Shown here: one piece after another, positions 11,905 through 24,362 of the stretch
Numbering within the stretch: position 1 is the first letter of the stretch
Layout of the letters: each line of letters starts with the position of its first letter
Assembly (NCBI GenBank): GCA_037954325.1
Contig: JBBMNZ010000019.1
Span: 14,495,001 to 14,559,000, forward strand
Direction: 5' to 3'
Source of the DNA: Fistularia commersonii
Taxonomy: Eukaryota; Chordata; Actinopteri; Syngnathiformes; Fistulariidae
Length of the DNA stretch: 64,000 nucleotides
Made by a program: the position numbers and the translations under genes
Notes under the pieces: generated by a model
The model's input: the letters and a program-made list of their open reading frames with translations, nothing else
Databases searched by the model: none
Told to the model about the DNA's origin: nothing

Positions 11905-11957
11905 TTTTTGTTTGTTTGTTTGTTTGTTTGTTTGTTTGTTTGTTTGTTTGTTTTTTC
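11905..11957. repeat. (TTTG)n microsatellite
   Basis: About eleven tttg units in the presumed nlgn2 3' UTR. Confidence 0.9.
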
Positions 11958-12413
11958 CTCGTCTATTTTATAAGATACCACTGGAGGGCATCATCACGAA
12001 AGGTCGGCAGCGGTCTGCCCGAGGTGAGGACGCCAGGTGTAAGGAGAAAAAACGCCAAACTGGGCATCAGGACACATGCAGACACACAAAACCTGGAGGA
12101 GGATCAGAACTGTACATTTTTAAGTGTAAGAGTCAAACAAACAAAATATTTGTAAATATTAAGTTTCTTGTTTGTTTTTCTTTTCTTTTTTTGTTTGTTT
12201 TGAGTGAATGAATGAAATGCTTATTTTGTGACACAAAAGACAACAGGTGCAAAGAAATGGGCTCTAGCTTGAGGTTGACGCCTCGTCCGTTAACGCTCTT
12301 GGTGTCATTTTGTACTTCCTTGTTAGGTCCCGCGTTGACTCATGACTCCTGTAGCATCCAACCTCCTAACCTGTAGCAGTACTTCATCTTGTGTTTGGAA
12401 TTAGCTACTTTCA

Positions 12414-12430
12414 AATAAACGTTACGTCAC
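12414..12430 (+). terminator. Candidate poly(A) signal and cleavage site, nlgn2
   Basis: AATAAA lies 11 bases before a run of about 15 A. This is the first canonical hexamer I noticed downstream of the nlgn2 stop. The A run may instead prime oligo-dT internally, so the site needs 3'-end reads. Confidence 0.4.
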
Positions 12431-12446
12431 AAAAAAAAAAAAAAAA

Positions 12447-13084
12447 TTTGTTCTTCTATGTGGATGGTTTTCTTGATGTGATTTCAAAACAAAAAAACCC
12501 ATCAGTGGACACGTTTCAGAGCGCACCAGCCGGCTTTGCCTTTTTTTTGCCAACCAATAATGTAACGGCGGTGGTTGGAACTAGCCAGCGATTTGTCGCC
12601 AGGACTCTGGAAACTGGGGCACGGCGAGAACAGTCGATTGCGCGTTGGCTCGCTCCGCATGTAGCAGTGTTTACATGTAGCCACTCGGTCACACAGGGGA
12701 CAGACATTAGGGCTTTTGATACCGCGAGATGCCTCACATTCAGCAAACACGACCACACAGCTGGTCATGCTTTTTTCCTTCCTCAAAATGTTTCCCGCGT
12801 CGTGGCTCTTGAAGGTATGTCACGTTTTAGGCCGTCCACAAATTCTTCCCAGATATGAGACTCTCGGGCTGCGTGTACTTGCAGCGGTACTCACATTGCC
12901 GACAAGACTCTGCATTGACTTAATTCTTATTCTAAAGAAGAATTCTTCAAATAACTTGGGATATTTGGGGATCCTTTTTCTTTCCCGGTCTGATTAGCAT
13001 CCGAGCAACCAGGGGCGGTTGTGGCCCCGCCGGCAACCATCAATCCCTGTTTCCTCCTACACACCGATACTGTTTTGTTGATTG
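12447..13084. other. Intergenic, no gene seen
   Basis: Unique-looking sequence after the nlgn2 end. No coding or RNA feature recognised. Confidence 0.4.
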
Positions 13085-13327
13085 GGCGACTGTGGCTCAC
13101 TTTGTTGACCGGCAATCATATGGTCGGCGGTTCGATCCCCCCCCTCTCCCGCACCTGCGTACCAAAGTGTCCTGAGACCAGACACTGAACCGCTCCAGTT
13201 GGTCCCCATGGTCTGGTTAGCTTGCACTAGCCTGGCAGCGCTGCCAACATGGGTTTGTGAATGGGTGAAAGCACTTTGAAACCGCAAGGTGCTGAAAGCG
13301 CTACACAAGTGGAGACCGTTTTACCAT
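13085..13327 (+). mobile_element. tRNA-derived SINE, V/AFC type
   Basis: The head gggcgactgtggctca with a B-box ggttcgatccc at 13129-13139 is tRNA-derived. It is followed by aagtgtcctgagacc-agacactgaacc, gtgaatgggtgaaagcac, and a tail reading gcgctacacaagtgg-gacc-ttttaccat. This is the architecture of the teleost V-SINE/AFC group. The copy is full-length or nearly so and diverged. Confidence 0.8.
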
Positions 13328-13860
13328 CTACACACAATAAACCTTCAGCTCAGCCTCCATTACCCGTTGCACCTGTTGTCTGGTTTTTACATTCTTTGGT
13401 GAATTCAGAAACCCAAGCGTTGAGATGAAGAAAAAAAAAAAGTTATAATGGAGTTTTTTAAAAAAAAAGGTTATTGAAAAAAAAGGTGAAGTATAACTAT
13501 ATAAATAAATGAGGTGATGATATTTCTGTTTACTTTAGAAGTTACTATACACTGTATGCTGTGATTCTGATCTGGGAAACATTAAAAACATTCATAGCCA
13601 GTCTGCTGGATGTGTGTCTTGAGTCAGATCGTTGTCTGTTGAAGGTAATATGGGTCCCTCAGACACCCGCCCAACATACATGTCAGAGTTTTTTAATAGT
13701 ATACAAAAAATTAACTCTCACAAATGGTCTGTTTCAAGCGTGTTACCAAAGGAGTCTGCGGTCCTCTCGCATTTGAACAACTGCAGGTCTGCCTGCATTG
13801 TTTGAGTATCCAACGTTATGAGACAAGAACACGTCAGGATTTGCCTGAAATAATAAGACA
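13328..13860. other. Intergenic, no gene seen
   Basis: AT-rich sequence with several A runs between 13425 and 13485. No feature recognised. Confidence 0.4.
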
Positions 13861-14040
13861 GTGATTCATTCAATCATTCATCCATTCACTCATGATGTAT
13901 ACCACTTATCCTGCACTCAGGAAGGCCAGACCCTATTGTGCAAAATGCCGGGTTCACCCTGGACCGGTCACGAGCCAATCACAAGGCCACATACTGATAC
14001 GTTCAACAATTCACTTGCCTGGACAATTCAGAGAAATGTG
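13861..14040 (+). repeat. Teleost dispersed repeat, truncated copy
   Basis: It begins with cattcatccattcactcatgatg and continues as cttatcctgcactcagg, gggttcaccctggaccgg, and aatcacaaggccacatactg. It is the same family as 5670-7150, without the internal array. It abuts a short minus-strand SINE tail (atttggtaaatggtcc) at about 14047-14075. Confidence 0.65.
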
Positions 14041-14079
14041 TGATCATTTGGTAAATGGTCCACTGCGTATATAATCCGC

Positions 14080-14390
14080 ATCTTCCTTTCCCCTTGAATG
14101 CCCCTTCAGCAGTCACCACAGCCTCCATATAACCTCCTCTGCATCCACTTCTTTCACACCGGCTAACTCCATGTCTTTTGTTCCCTCCATCCATAAACAT
14201 CCGCTCTGGTCTTCCCCCAGATATCCTGCCTGGCAACTCCAACATCAGCATCCTTCTACCCAGATCTTCACCATCCCTCCTCTGTCCATGTCCAAACCAT
14301 CTCAGTGTGACTTTATCTCTGGAACATCTAGCACCTGTCGTCCGTCTGATGAACTCATTCCTAGAAACATAACCCACATTTAAGGAACTA
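14080..14390 (-). mobile_element. LINE reverse-transcriptase C-terminal relic, copy 3
   Basis: The minus strand reads KVTLRWFGHGQRRDGEDLG, then RRMLMLELPGRISGGRPER. It is the best-kept copy in the window of the family also seen at 3740, 8195, 24640 and 50400. The frame is open over about 130 codons but has no reverse-transcriptase core and no 5' part. Confidence 0.75.
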
Positions 14391-15149
14391 CTACATACTT
14401 CAAACACATGTCAGGGTCATCATTGTAGACTAATTCCAGTAGAAGAACACTGGAGGAACACCTTGTCTTGCGCTCAACTGTCAAAGCGTCCTCATCTCAC
14501 CACTAATGTGCCGACCTAAGGACCAGTAGACAAAGACTTCTAAGACTACACTGCTTTGCAATTTGTTGAGCCCTCTTCTGGAACCGGTCTCTTAAAATCA
14601 TCATAAGACCTCTTTTGGGTTCAAGGCAGGCATCCATAGAAACTCATCACCATTTTTTTCCATCTGGCTTGCTGTTTCAGCAAACCCTCGCAGTCGATAT
14701 CGGCGATTGAATCTGTCTTTGCGTTGCAGCTTGTCATCAGTCATCTGGAGGATCTCCAAGTTTCATGCTAATCCTTCCTCTCCGTGTTTGCATTTATAAC
14801 TGACTCCATTTACGGGAGAGATTTTGTATTTGGTTGTTTTTTTTGGGGGGGGGGGGAGTTGGCACGCCGGTGGGAGACATTTGTTGGCAGCAGTTTAAAA
14901 AACAAATAGTTCTTCAATTTCTCTTATTCCACGTCTTCTGAAGTTATTTATATGGATCTTCATCCGACATTTTTCTCCTGCAATTCCTTCTTTTAATTCT
15001 TCCACACACTTCTTGATTCTATCAACTTCTGTAATCCCACGCTTAATATCTGCTACTGCTATGAGCCGATCAAGAGCAAACATCTTTGTCTCTTTTCCAG
15101 ACATTCTCTATGCTATTTGCAAAAATCTTCTTTGTAACCATTACGTGGA
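14391..15149. other. Intergenic, no gene seen
   Basis: No recognisable gene. A short T/G homopolymer block lies near 14838-14858. Confidence 0.4.
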
Positions 15150-15770
15150 TAGATGTTTGTAAACTGGAATTACTGGTACAGATCAACCTCCAATTTCCAT
15201 TTCTGTCTCAGGAACTAGTCTACTCCAGGGGAACATTTCAGTTTTGCATTCCCACCGCCAGTAATTGAAACTCATGTGACGTGCACCTGAAGCTCCACAC
15301 TCAAAAAACAAACCACAAATGAAAAAGCTTCCACAGCATTCATGGAATAACAACCAAAGACTATCAGATGGGTTGGAGCGTTTTTCTCTTGTCTGTTAGC
15401 CATTAGTTAAGTCAATATTTATTTTAGCCAAGATGTACATGTTCCACTGCGAGCCCTGAAAGCCCCTCTGTGATGTAGCAGACCAGAAGAGCCTTGGACC
15501 TCTGAGTTGCTCCATTTCGTGCTGCTTCTGTCCAGGAGCTGGCAAGTGAGCACTTCGGTTTTCAAAAGCGGTGGTAATGGACATGGCTTATGAGTTCTAC
15601 CGCTCACAACCACCTACGTTATGTTCCTATGGAACATTAAAAAGGCTCTGACCCTGAATAGGAGCTAAAATGGAACTGAAGTTACCTGGTTCCTTTGCTG
15701 AACAAAATGCATGAAAACACAGCCTAGTTCCTGAAAAGGTTCTAAGAACAGTGTAATCTTCTACAGTTCC
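15150..15770 (+). repeat. Family A dispersed repeat, copy 2
   Basis: Shared blocks are ctcaggaactagtctactcc-aggggaacatttcagttttgc, cacctgaagctccacactca, catggaataacaacca, cgagccctgaaagcccctctg, ggagctaaaatggaact and cctggttcctttgctg. The copy is in the same orientation as the other three in the window. Confidence 0.75.
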
Positions 15771-17446
15771 TTCACAGAGACTAATGTCAAGAAGCTTTCT
15801 CTTTCTTTCCAAATGCAAAGATAATACTTTCACATCAGATATATCAGCATTTCTAATCCAATTGTACATGTCTGTTCTGGGTTCCTGTTCCTATTTGTTT
15901 CATTCAATGCAGAGTGTCATGCATGCATCAGCCACTAGGCTAAAGATAAAGTTGTTTGCTGATGACTCACAATATGCAAATATTTGGATGACTTTTTTCC
16001 CCAAGTCCATATGCAGACTCATTGTACCCGACACTGACAGGTGGGGTTCCCATCCAGAGTCCAGGGGTGTACCAGCTCCTAGTGTCTGGGTCCCAGCCCT
16101 CCAGTGAAGTTCTTGTCCATCTCCTTCGTGTCCATTTTGGCTGCTGCCAGTGGTATCCCATTTTAATCCTTCAAAAGCAGTTTCCAGCCCCTCGAATTCT
16201 TCTCATCGGAGAAAACGTCGGACATATTCTGGTGCACAAACAGACTTGGGCTTTTTTGTTAACCTCCTTTGGCAGCACCAAAGTTTTGGAGGACACCTTA
16301 ACTATTGATGTGATGAGCTCGTTTCGGGATGGGAGATGAACGCTTCCTATATCTGACCCATGTCGTGAAAAAAGTGTCATGTATTTCTCTTTGACTTGCT
16401 CCCTCAGGCCCCGGGGTTTTTTTTTTCTTGAGACAGGTTATTAAGATAAATTGTCATACATTCCAGGAAGTAACTGGACTAGATATTGCATTAATGAAGC
16501 ATATCACAGCATCCGACACGTCGGAAGAGCTCTGAGTCTCATTATTCCCTCATGAAGATCACTCTGCCGTCTTGGGGATCCTAATTTATGAAGCCAAAAT
16601 TCCTCCATCTCTTAAGAAGTCACTTCTTTCCATAGTCAAGTGAGTTAGTCAAGCCCAACTTAGTTGCAACTTCCTCTAAAACCTCTACAAATGGGCTTGT
16701 GCTTTGAGAGTTACACACCAAGAGTAGTTTTGCTTTGTGGCGTTTGTTGGTCCAAGGTGTCAAAGCTGTAGAGGTCAGACAGAAAAAGAAGCATCCAGTT
16801 TCAAACGAATACAGATACATTTGGATACGTTCCATGGAGTGTCACCGCACACAAAATCATGGTGAAGAAACATGTCATGATGTCACTGAGAATCTTATTC
16901 AAAATCTCTGAACATTGAGAAGGAGCATTCACCCAGTTTCATGAAAGATATCAATGGAGGTTCAGAGAATGCAAGTGTTTCTTCAATAAAATCCTTGTAT
17001 TCTGCAAGGGACTGAGGTCAGCACTTTTTGACAATGTGTACTGTTTGGTGTCACAACCCAGGAGCAGTGGAGGCACAGAGAAGTCACATGTGAACATTTG
17101 ATTGCTATTTCCTGCAGGATAAAAACCATCAGAACTCAGGAAAAGAGCCATGATTATGTCCAGGGGTTTTATCACGTCTTCTGGATGTGAGCTAACAAAC
17201 AAATTGCCAAGGTCTAACCCTGTGCTGTCCAATGGAACATTACACTTTCACTCGCACTTTACGCTCCTCCATATCAAATTAACCAGCATTAGCTTCTTCA
17301 GGACATACCGCGGGGAAATCAGATTCGCACTTGACCGGTTCAACAGTGTTGTTCTTCTCATGTACCTGAAGTACCCTTCGCTGAGAGGTGCTGCTTCACA
17401 TCCATCATCCAAAAAAAATGCTCCAATTCTGTCCCTGAGGACATGA
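15771..17446. other. Intergenic, no gene recognised
   Basis: Short open frames occur on both strands, for example 16951-17232 on the minus strand, but none matches a family I know and none has splice context. Transposon decay is likely. Confidence 0.35.
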
Positions 17447-18200
17447 AGATAATAATAATAATGAATTTATTGAACACTTTGGATCATGGTGAGAGGAGAT
17501 GCAAATTGGATGCAAATGAAATAAAAATCACTCATTCATTAATTTAATCCGCCTATCCAGAGATGAGGGATGGGATGGGGCTAGAGGCTTCCGATAAACC
17601 CGCTGCATGTTTTTTGGAATGATGTAGGAAACCAGAGAACCCAGAGGAACTTCAACACAGACACTGGGAGAACATGGAGACTCCACACCTCATGTCTGGA
17701 TCCAACCAGAAACCTTCTTAATATGAGGCGGAAGGGCCTCCCACTGAACCAACCTGCAACCCAAAACACACAAAAACACTCAGGACTCGCGTACAAGTAG
17801 GTCTTCGGCTTTGCTTTAAAGAATCAACAGAGCAGGCCTGCCTGATTCAGACCGTTCTACAGCATTGGCCCAAGAAAAGAGAATTTCTTTTGGAACTTAG
17901 AGACCCACAGAAGGCTAGAACCCTGGGAGCTCAGTACACGTCCATGCATGTATGACTTCACCTTGTCAGATAGTTAAGATGGTCCACATCACTGCGTCAC
18001 TGACTTTTTTTATACATGAGGAGCAACACCTTGAAGTCTGATAATCATTCAACCTTCCATAAGTTTCCGAATGCACTGGATCATTTCAGCCTATCAATCT
18101 TTTTTTTTACTTTACTTACAATCAAGCAAATCATTATGTTTTTGGCACTGTCATGTAGTATAAGGTGGCTTGAGCGCATTGAAGGGAAACATGTATGAGT
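17447..18200. repeat. Degenerate dispersed repeat, interrupted by a second repeat
   Basis: The start aataataataataatgaattt and later blocks gtaggtcttcggctttgc, gcctgcctgattcag and tacatgaggagcaacacc resemble a repeat common in teleosts. From about 17530 to 17760 it is interrupted by sequence of the 5670-7150 family (accagagaacccagagga, gagaacatggagactccac). This suggests nested insertion. Confidence 0.4.
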
Positions 18201-18659
18201 GAAATGGTGACCACAGTACCCCAAGAGGGTTGTTGTGCAGGAGAGGGATAGCTTAAGTTACTTTTGATTAGTTGCCCTTTTTAAAGGCACCTCATGGTGT
18301 GAATAAGAAAAATGAATCATTTACATGTCAAGTGTCACAATCGTTCATTTATTTTTGCCTAATTTTACAAGCAGGATAAAAGAAACAAGTGAGAAAAATG
18401 CACAATGAAATGAACTCACTTGGATTCCTGTCTTGGTGCAGCATGTTCTGTGCAAAAGGTGTGGAATGGATAGCAACCCTTTTACCCAGTTCAGTTTAGG
18501 CACATGTAGAAGAGAGCAACACGTGATCTTGTGAAAGGAACAGCACGTCTACTTACAATGAAGGCACAAATGGAGGTAGCCAGTTATCCCAGCATCACCT
18601 AATAAAACAAAGAATACCATGAGGGATCCTTTGGGCGGCCCTCCCATCCAGATTAATTC

Positions 18660-19145
18660 ACAGTGTACTGACACTTAAACAGTGGTGAACCTCAGAGAGG
18701 CATGATGATCATTGTCAGCCTTTTGAAGACGTCCGGCAGATACAGCCACAACACGTACGTCACGTACAGTAGATCTACAACATTTAACACGGAAAGAGAA
18801 GTCCCGGAGAAAAGAAAAACAACTTCTTTTAGCATCAGTTTCCACAAAAATTTTCCAGTCAGTCGTTAATCTAGACATTTCAGTATCTAATCTGTGCACG
18901 TGAACCACCACTATGGTATTTCCCCCAAGAATGAATACAGAGGGTGTCACTTCTGGCCATTTCCTAGAATTTGAAGACAACATAAGCTCAGTCTTAAGAG
19001 CAAGTTTCGGATGGAGTCATGTGTCCTAGACAGCCACAAAGGCTTTCTGCAGGAATTCAATTCCCCAAGTGAGAGTTGACCCACAGCAGTAAATAACTGT
19101 GTCATCAGCATAAAAATGCAATCGATTAAGTTGAATAAAAAAAAA
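18660..19145 (-). pseudogene. LINE reverse-transcriptase fragment with YADD box
   Basis: The minus strand at about 19060-19140 reads LNRLHFYADDTVIYCCGSTL, which contains the catalytic YADD of a LINE reverse transcriptase. Downstream follow LMLSSNSRKWPEVTPSVFIL, GGNTIVVVHVH and HHASLRFTTV, in the order found in L2/Rex-like ORF2. Frameshifts and stops break it, and the 5' part of the ORF is missing. Confidence 0.75.
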
Positions 19146-20231
19146 TCGGTGGCGAACATTTTAAACCACAAACATTTAGTGCAGGTTCAGACAACACAGC
19201 GAATGATTGTTATACATAAATTTCCCTATTATAAGCCTTTAAGTATGGGAACATTAAGGATATTAATTCCAGTGTTTGTCCAGTGCTAGCAGGATGCAAA
19301 CAAGTGAGTCCAGGGTCAGAGAGGAAGAGCAAAAGAGGAAGAGGAAGAACAATGAGGGACATTGAACTGTCCTGGCAATTAAAAAGCACCCAGATTAATA
19401 TCTTGTACAGACAAAGTGCAGAATTCAAAACAACTCGCAGCCCATCGGAAAATCGTTTTACTGAGTTATTTGTGCTGTCACGCATCCTTCATTTTGAAAA
19501 TGTGTAATGTTTTCAAAGCTGGGATGCAGAAGTGCTAACCTGAGACATACTGGTACATGCTCCATTAATTACCAAACAACGAGGACCCGCATCCATTTAC
19601 AGAATTACTGGACCTAAGCACATCAGGAAAACACAAATCCAACCGGGGCATATTTCACAACTGAGTGTCAGTGCCACCTTCATCAAGGATGTACAGAATC
19701 CCGTTAGTATTCAAGTTGCGCTGTGACCTGTCCCGGTGACATGCTAAGATATAATTACTAACCTCACCATAAAAGGTTTTAAAATTTGTCAGGTGTGCTC
19801 TCAGTACCCCTCTGCTCCTTGGAGCTTCATGGCTGATTCAGTGTCATTGCACCCCACCTGTTGTCATGTGGAGGGTGACAAACAAGACCCTTTTCATTTT
19901 GTAGTGTTCCTTTGCAGCCAGTGTAACAGACCTGCAACTAAAAGAGACATGGTTTTTTGCACAGGGAGTTCTGGGAGTGTAACGAGGACTCAATGTGGAG
20001 TCTAAGAGGGCCGCAGCGATGCTAAAGCTCAAACAGGAGGTAGTGATATATGGGCAGTACAACCCATACAATGGTGTTGTTCTGCAGTGAAAACAACAGT
20101 TGCAGCACACAAGTAATAAAGTGCTCTGAGCCGGGGGGGCCATTGGAACACAGTATAATGCTATCTTGATGTTTATGACTCACAGACAAATCCAAACAGA
20201 GCAGTGGAATGGAAAAAAAAAAGACAAGAGC
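19146..20231. other. Intergenic, no gene seen
   Basis: No recognised feature. Short frames on both strands lack family signatures. Confidence 0.35.
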
Positions 20232-20765
20232 CACTTTCGGACAGAGGAGTTCGAAGAAGTGTCTAGCGTCAATTTGGCTCCAGAAAGTAGCCTCCTCCAA
20301 GGGAGCCGTTTCAGTTTTGCCTTCCCACATGCAAAAAGGAACCATGGAAGGGACCTGGGACGTGCACCTTAAGCACCACGCTGAAAAACAAATCACTGAA
20401 GAAGAGAAAGACGAACAAGAAGAGGAAGAAGATATGGACAACATGGAGGTGGACGCCGTCACAGCGTTCATATTCTGCATGAATGAAGTCAGCGGGCCAG
20501 AAGAGGTTTCTCGCCGCTTCTGTCCATTTTGTCTCGAGAAAGCATCTGACCAGTGACCACCATCGTTTTTAGAAAGTCTGCAGTCTGGACGAATCATCTG
20601 GTAATGGCCATAACTTATAAGTTCCACCAATAACCTACGTAACACGAGTTCTTATGGAACTGTTAAAGGACCTTGCCTTGGAGTAGGAGCTAAAATGGTT
20701 CTACAAGCGAAAAGTCTGGGGTTCCTGGTTCCTCCGCTTTCCCAAAGCACCAAGAAACAGTTTAC
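20232..20765 (+). repeat. Family A dispersed repeat, copy 3
   Basis: It starts at actttcggacagaggagttc, as copy 4 starts at gctttcggacaaaagaatg. It continues with tcctccaagggagccgtttc, agttttgccttcccacatgc, acatggaggtggacgccgtc, cagtgaccacc and ggagctaaaatggttctac. Its 115-codon open frame, with an acidic run, is not kept in the other copies and is probably not coding. Confidence 0.75.
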
Positions 20766-22876
20766 TTCTATTGTCAACTACTAGTAACTGCAAAACCTAC
20801 CTACAGTTGTTCTGCTCTTTGGGTTCCCCTACCCTACGATCAGATGTACAGCGCTGCAGTTTATCTGCTGGACAAAGTATGACACCTAGTGGCAAAAAGA
20901 CGTAAAGCAATGTTTGGCTGATACAGCTGTCACAACAATGGACTTAATGGCATAATCACAAATCTGAAGGCCTATTTAATGAAAATGTAGCACATCGCAA
21001 CGTGAATCTTCACCTGCAACCCTTTATCAGGGCCAAGAACAACGACAGCGTCTCTCCCGTCTTGATTGACACATCTGACTCAGTAGGAGTTTCCTAAGGA
21101 TTCTAGAATCACAGGATGCGTAATGCAAATATTTTTTCCATCAAATGTTTACTCTCGCTGATTAATACGCAGCTGTCAAGGAAACACTTTCATAGATGTA
21201 TTTCCACCAACTCCTTACACTGCAGTGATGGCATACACCCTCAAGAGGGGAGAAATTCTGACATTTGAAAGCAAACAGAAGAGTAATTACTGATTCCACG
21301 AGAGACTACATTAAACAACTCTGGAGAATTTATCCCTCAAACAGATCTGCTCAGGATCTGTAGGCGTAAGGCGATGTATTACACCGAGTTCCATGGTCGG
21401 TGGGACATGTTGACATATGACCAGAGTTGCAACCAGTGCATTAACTGGTTTGGAAATGTGACTGCAAAACAAAAAAAAAAAACTGTGACTTAGAGGTGCC
21501 TTTTCCTTATTAAATGGCAGTGTAAACCCGCCACTCTGGGATTTGCAGCCAAGACACAGCGCTTGTCATATATAGGTATATATATCATAAATACTGTAAA
21601 TATATACTGTAAATATACATATAAATATACATAAATATTTCATATATCCCTTGAATTAAACACAGAATGACATAAAATCTAGCTATTATTGACGAGTTTC
21701 TTTAAATTCTGCCTGCCTGCTTTGCAAGCTCCATTGCAATTTTGGTTTCCTGAACCGAAAGCTAACTGTGTTCGTATGTTGAAAGTACATCAAAATGCAT
21801 CCCTTTGATTTCCAGCATTAATGATAAGGTCTTATTAAATGCCTAACTATCGAAGTCATTGAGGGACGCCTTTTTATGCCTAGCAATTCAAACTCTTCAT
21901 CCCAAGATCAATATAAAGTCAGCAATACTTGTAGGGGCTCCCAGTTTCATTTGCCAACAAAATGCTCACTATAAACCGCTGTTAATGCAATTCAAACTCA
22001 AAGTCAGCTTCAGTGTCAATTTCTCTGCATGGACTAGACATACAGAAGAATCGATAAGACATTTCTCACAATCCCACTGTGACATGAAATTAACAGAATA
22101 ATGATAATAGAATGCAAATTACATAGTAAAGTGCACTGTTACATTAAACAGTAAACAAGAATTTATAAGGTATAAAGTGCATAAAGATACAAACTCCTGG
22201 TAAGGTGAAAGTGGACAGACATTTTACAGCAGGAAGACTGAAGTGTATAAATATGTGTAATTTGAATTTGGGTAGCAGAGTTTTTTGTAGTTTAGTGCAA
22301 AAGTTCAGTAAGTAATCCCGTAATAGTACAGTATATGGTACATTAGCAGCATATTGTTTTCTCTTTGACAGTACAGAATAGCAGTGCAAAATATTCTTCC
22401 TTAATTTTGGAGTAAAAATGCTAGTTCAGGGTGATATCTAATGTAAAAATGATCAAAAGTTAAAAAGAAAAAAGAGCGATGACTGACCATCTAGCCCGCT
22501 CCCCCTTCCCTTCTTGTCTGTTTAAAGAAGGCATGGGAGGATAACAGAGCAGCTGTGTTTTACATTCCTTCGTCATACATTCGGCAGGTCTGGAATTGGA
22601 CTGCCCTCAATTGGTTGATAAGTCTGACGAGTTTGGTTCGGACCTGCTCTACATGCAAAGTGTTATGATTTAAGGCCGATAACTCACAAACAAAGGTCAC
22701 AAGGATAAATGAAATGTAATTGTTTTAAGCATCAATTCTCAAGTATCTCAGTAAAAGTTCACACCGCTTCACAGAATTGGCTCAATGTGAACGCCTGAAA
22801 ACACCATGTTGCTGAGCCATGGTTTTATTATGAAGAACGTTACTGTGTAAGGTGTCTCCAAACACACGCACACACA

Positions 22877-22916
<40 letters not shown>

Positions 22917-24047
22917 GTGATGTCACAAGCAAAGGTCAAAAGGATGAAAGAAATGACCAACTGAAGCTCACACTGCCATAAAATAAAACACACATCATTC
23001 ACATGCCTTTTAAATAAGAAAATATATAAGTAATACTTGTAATAGTGATGAGGATAGTAAAGTTTTAATTGTTTCATTCATTCATTTCACTCAGTTTCAT
23101 TGTGTTCATGTCAAGTATTGTTATATAGGAACACCTTAACTTTGTCATTAAGCTATGCTTTTATTTCATTTTTTTTAATTGAACATATAAAGTACAAATA
23201 GTGGATCTATGGAAATATCAGTCATTAAATTGTATATTTTTTGTTTTTTTTGTATTTTTCCATAAGTTTTAAAGATGTTCTTATTTAATTCAAAATCGTT
23301 TATAAAGAAGGTAAAGTTGGGGGGGAATTTTTGCATTTCGTTTTAGAGTATGAAGAACTTGGCCAGACCTAAAATAACACTGACACAGGCTTCATCTCAT
23401 TTGTTTCCTAAAAGTAAACCAAATGTTAAGATATGCTGCGTAGGCTTCCGGATATGACGTAGGAGTGCCTGTCATGCCGGTCGTCGCAATAAATGTCATG
23501 TTCGTTATCAAAATACGCCAAAGGCTGACAGGAACGGTTACGTCTGGTCATTTCGACTGTTTTCTTTGTTTCCCCAATGCATCGACCCCCTTTCAGCATT
23601 AAAAAATAAAGTCGTCGGACGTATTAAACCATATCAGAGCACCTCTCGATTCCAAACACAGAAAAGTTCCGGGTGTTCTGCAATAACTGTCCGTCTTATT
23701 GGTGTTACAACAATAAGTGTCCGTCTATGCACAAGCAATAGCATATATTCCGATTGCTGATTCGTTCCTATAACTCATTGTCTCCCTTTACAGAAGGAAA
23801 CATTTCTAAATAAAAATATTAACTCGAATGGCCCAATTTGACTCTGGAGAAAGTTTCCAGAGCAGGGCTGCGGCTTAATTTATTTTCCTTGTTGTTTCCA
23901 TGTTTTACTTGCAGTAAAAAAGTCGTGTCAATGTCTTGACATTTTGATTAGTCATAGAAGGCATCGGGGCCACTGATAGGTGCGAACACACCTGGGTGCC
24001 CAATTTCAATTAACAGCCCCCCGTAAAAGTTTCTATTTGGGAATAAA
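20766..24047. other. Intergenic, upstream flank of the ZP3-like gene
   Basis: No gene recognised. There is an AT-rich stretch with repeated actgtaaatata at about 21565-21650 and a (CA)n tract at 22862-22914. The last few hundred bases before 24048 should contain the promoter, but I cannot place a TATA box with confidence. Confidence 0.4.
22862..22914. repeat. (CA)n microsatellite
   Basis: An almost pure CA tract of about 53 bases. Confidence 0.95.
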
Positions 24048-24362
24048 ATGGTCCTGATAAAATCATTGCGACGTTTATTAGTTTTTACTGTTTTGTTGAA
24101 TGAAAGTAGTGGGCTTTTATCCGGCTTGCCCGACCCTGGAACGACAAACATCCCCGACATTCAAATTAAATGCGACGAAGTCCAAGTGACTGTGACAGTC
24201 GGGTGGCGGTTTTTCGTTAGCCGACGGGTTCCGTTCAAATCGGAGCACCTTCGCCTCGGAACCAGTTCGACCCGGCAAGGCTCCTGCGGGCCGAGAGAGC
24301 CCCGAACCGGGCCGGACATGGTCATCAGTGCCGGACTGCGGGAATGCGGCACCACGTCTAGA
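24048..24362 (+). CDS. ZP3-like exon 1: signal peptide and ZP-N
   Basis: ATG 24048 is the first in-frame ATG before a hydrophobic leader. The exon ends in phase 0 at tctaga|gtaagtc, a perfect donor. It encodes residues 1-105, including the ZP-N cysteines in KCDEV, SCGPR and RECGT. Confidence 0.85.

Larger units (their letters stand above)
9342..12430 (+). other. nlgn2: nlgn2 3' UTR, probable
   Basis: About 3.1 kb follows the nlgn2 stop with no other recognisable gene. AATAAA at 12414-12419 is followed some 11 bases later by a genomic A run, so the transcript may end near 12430. The stretch holds a (GT)n/(GA)n tract at 10782-10870 and a (TTTG)n tract at about 11905-11957. Long 3' UTRs are usual for neuroligins. 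The exact end is an inference. Confidence 0.5.
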
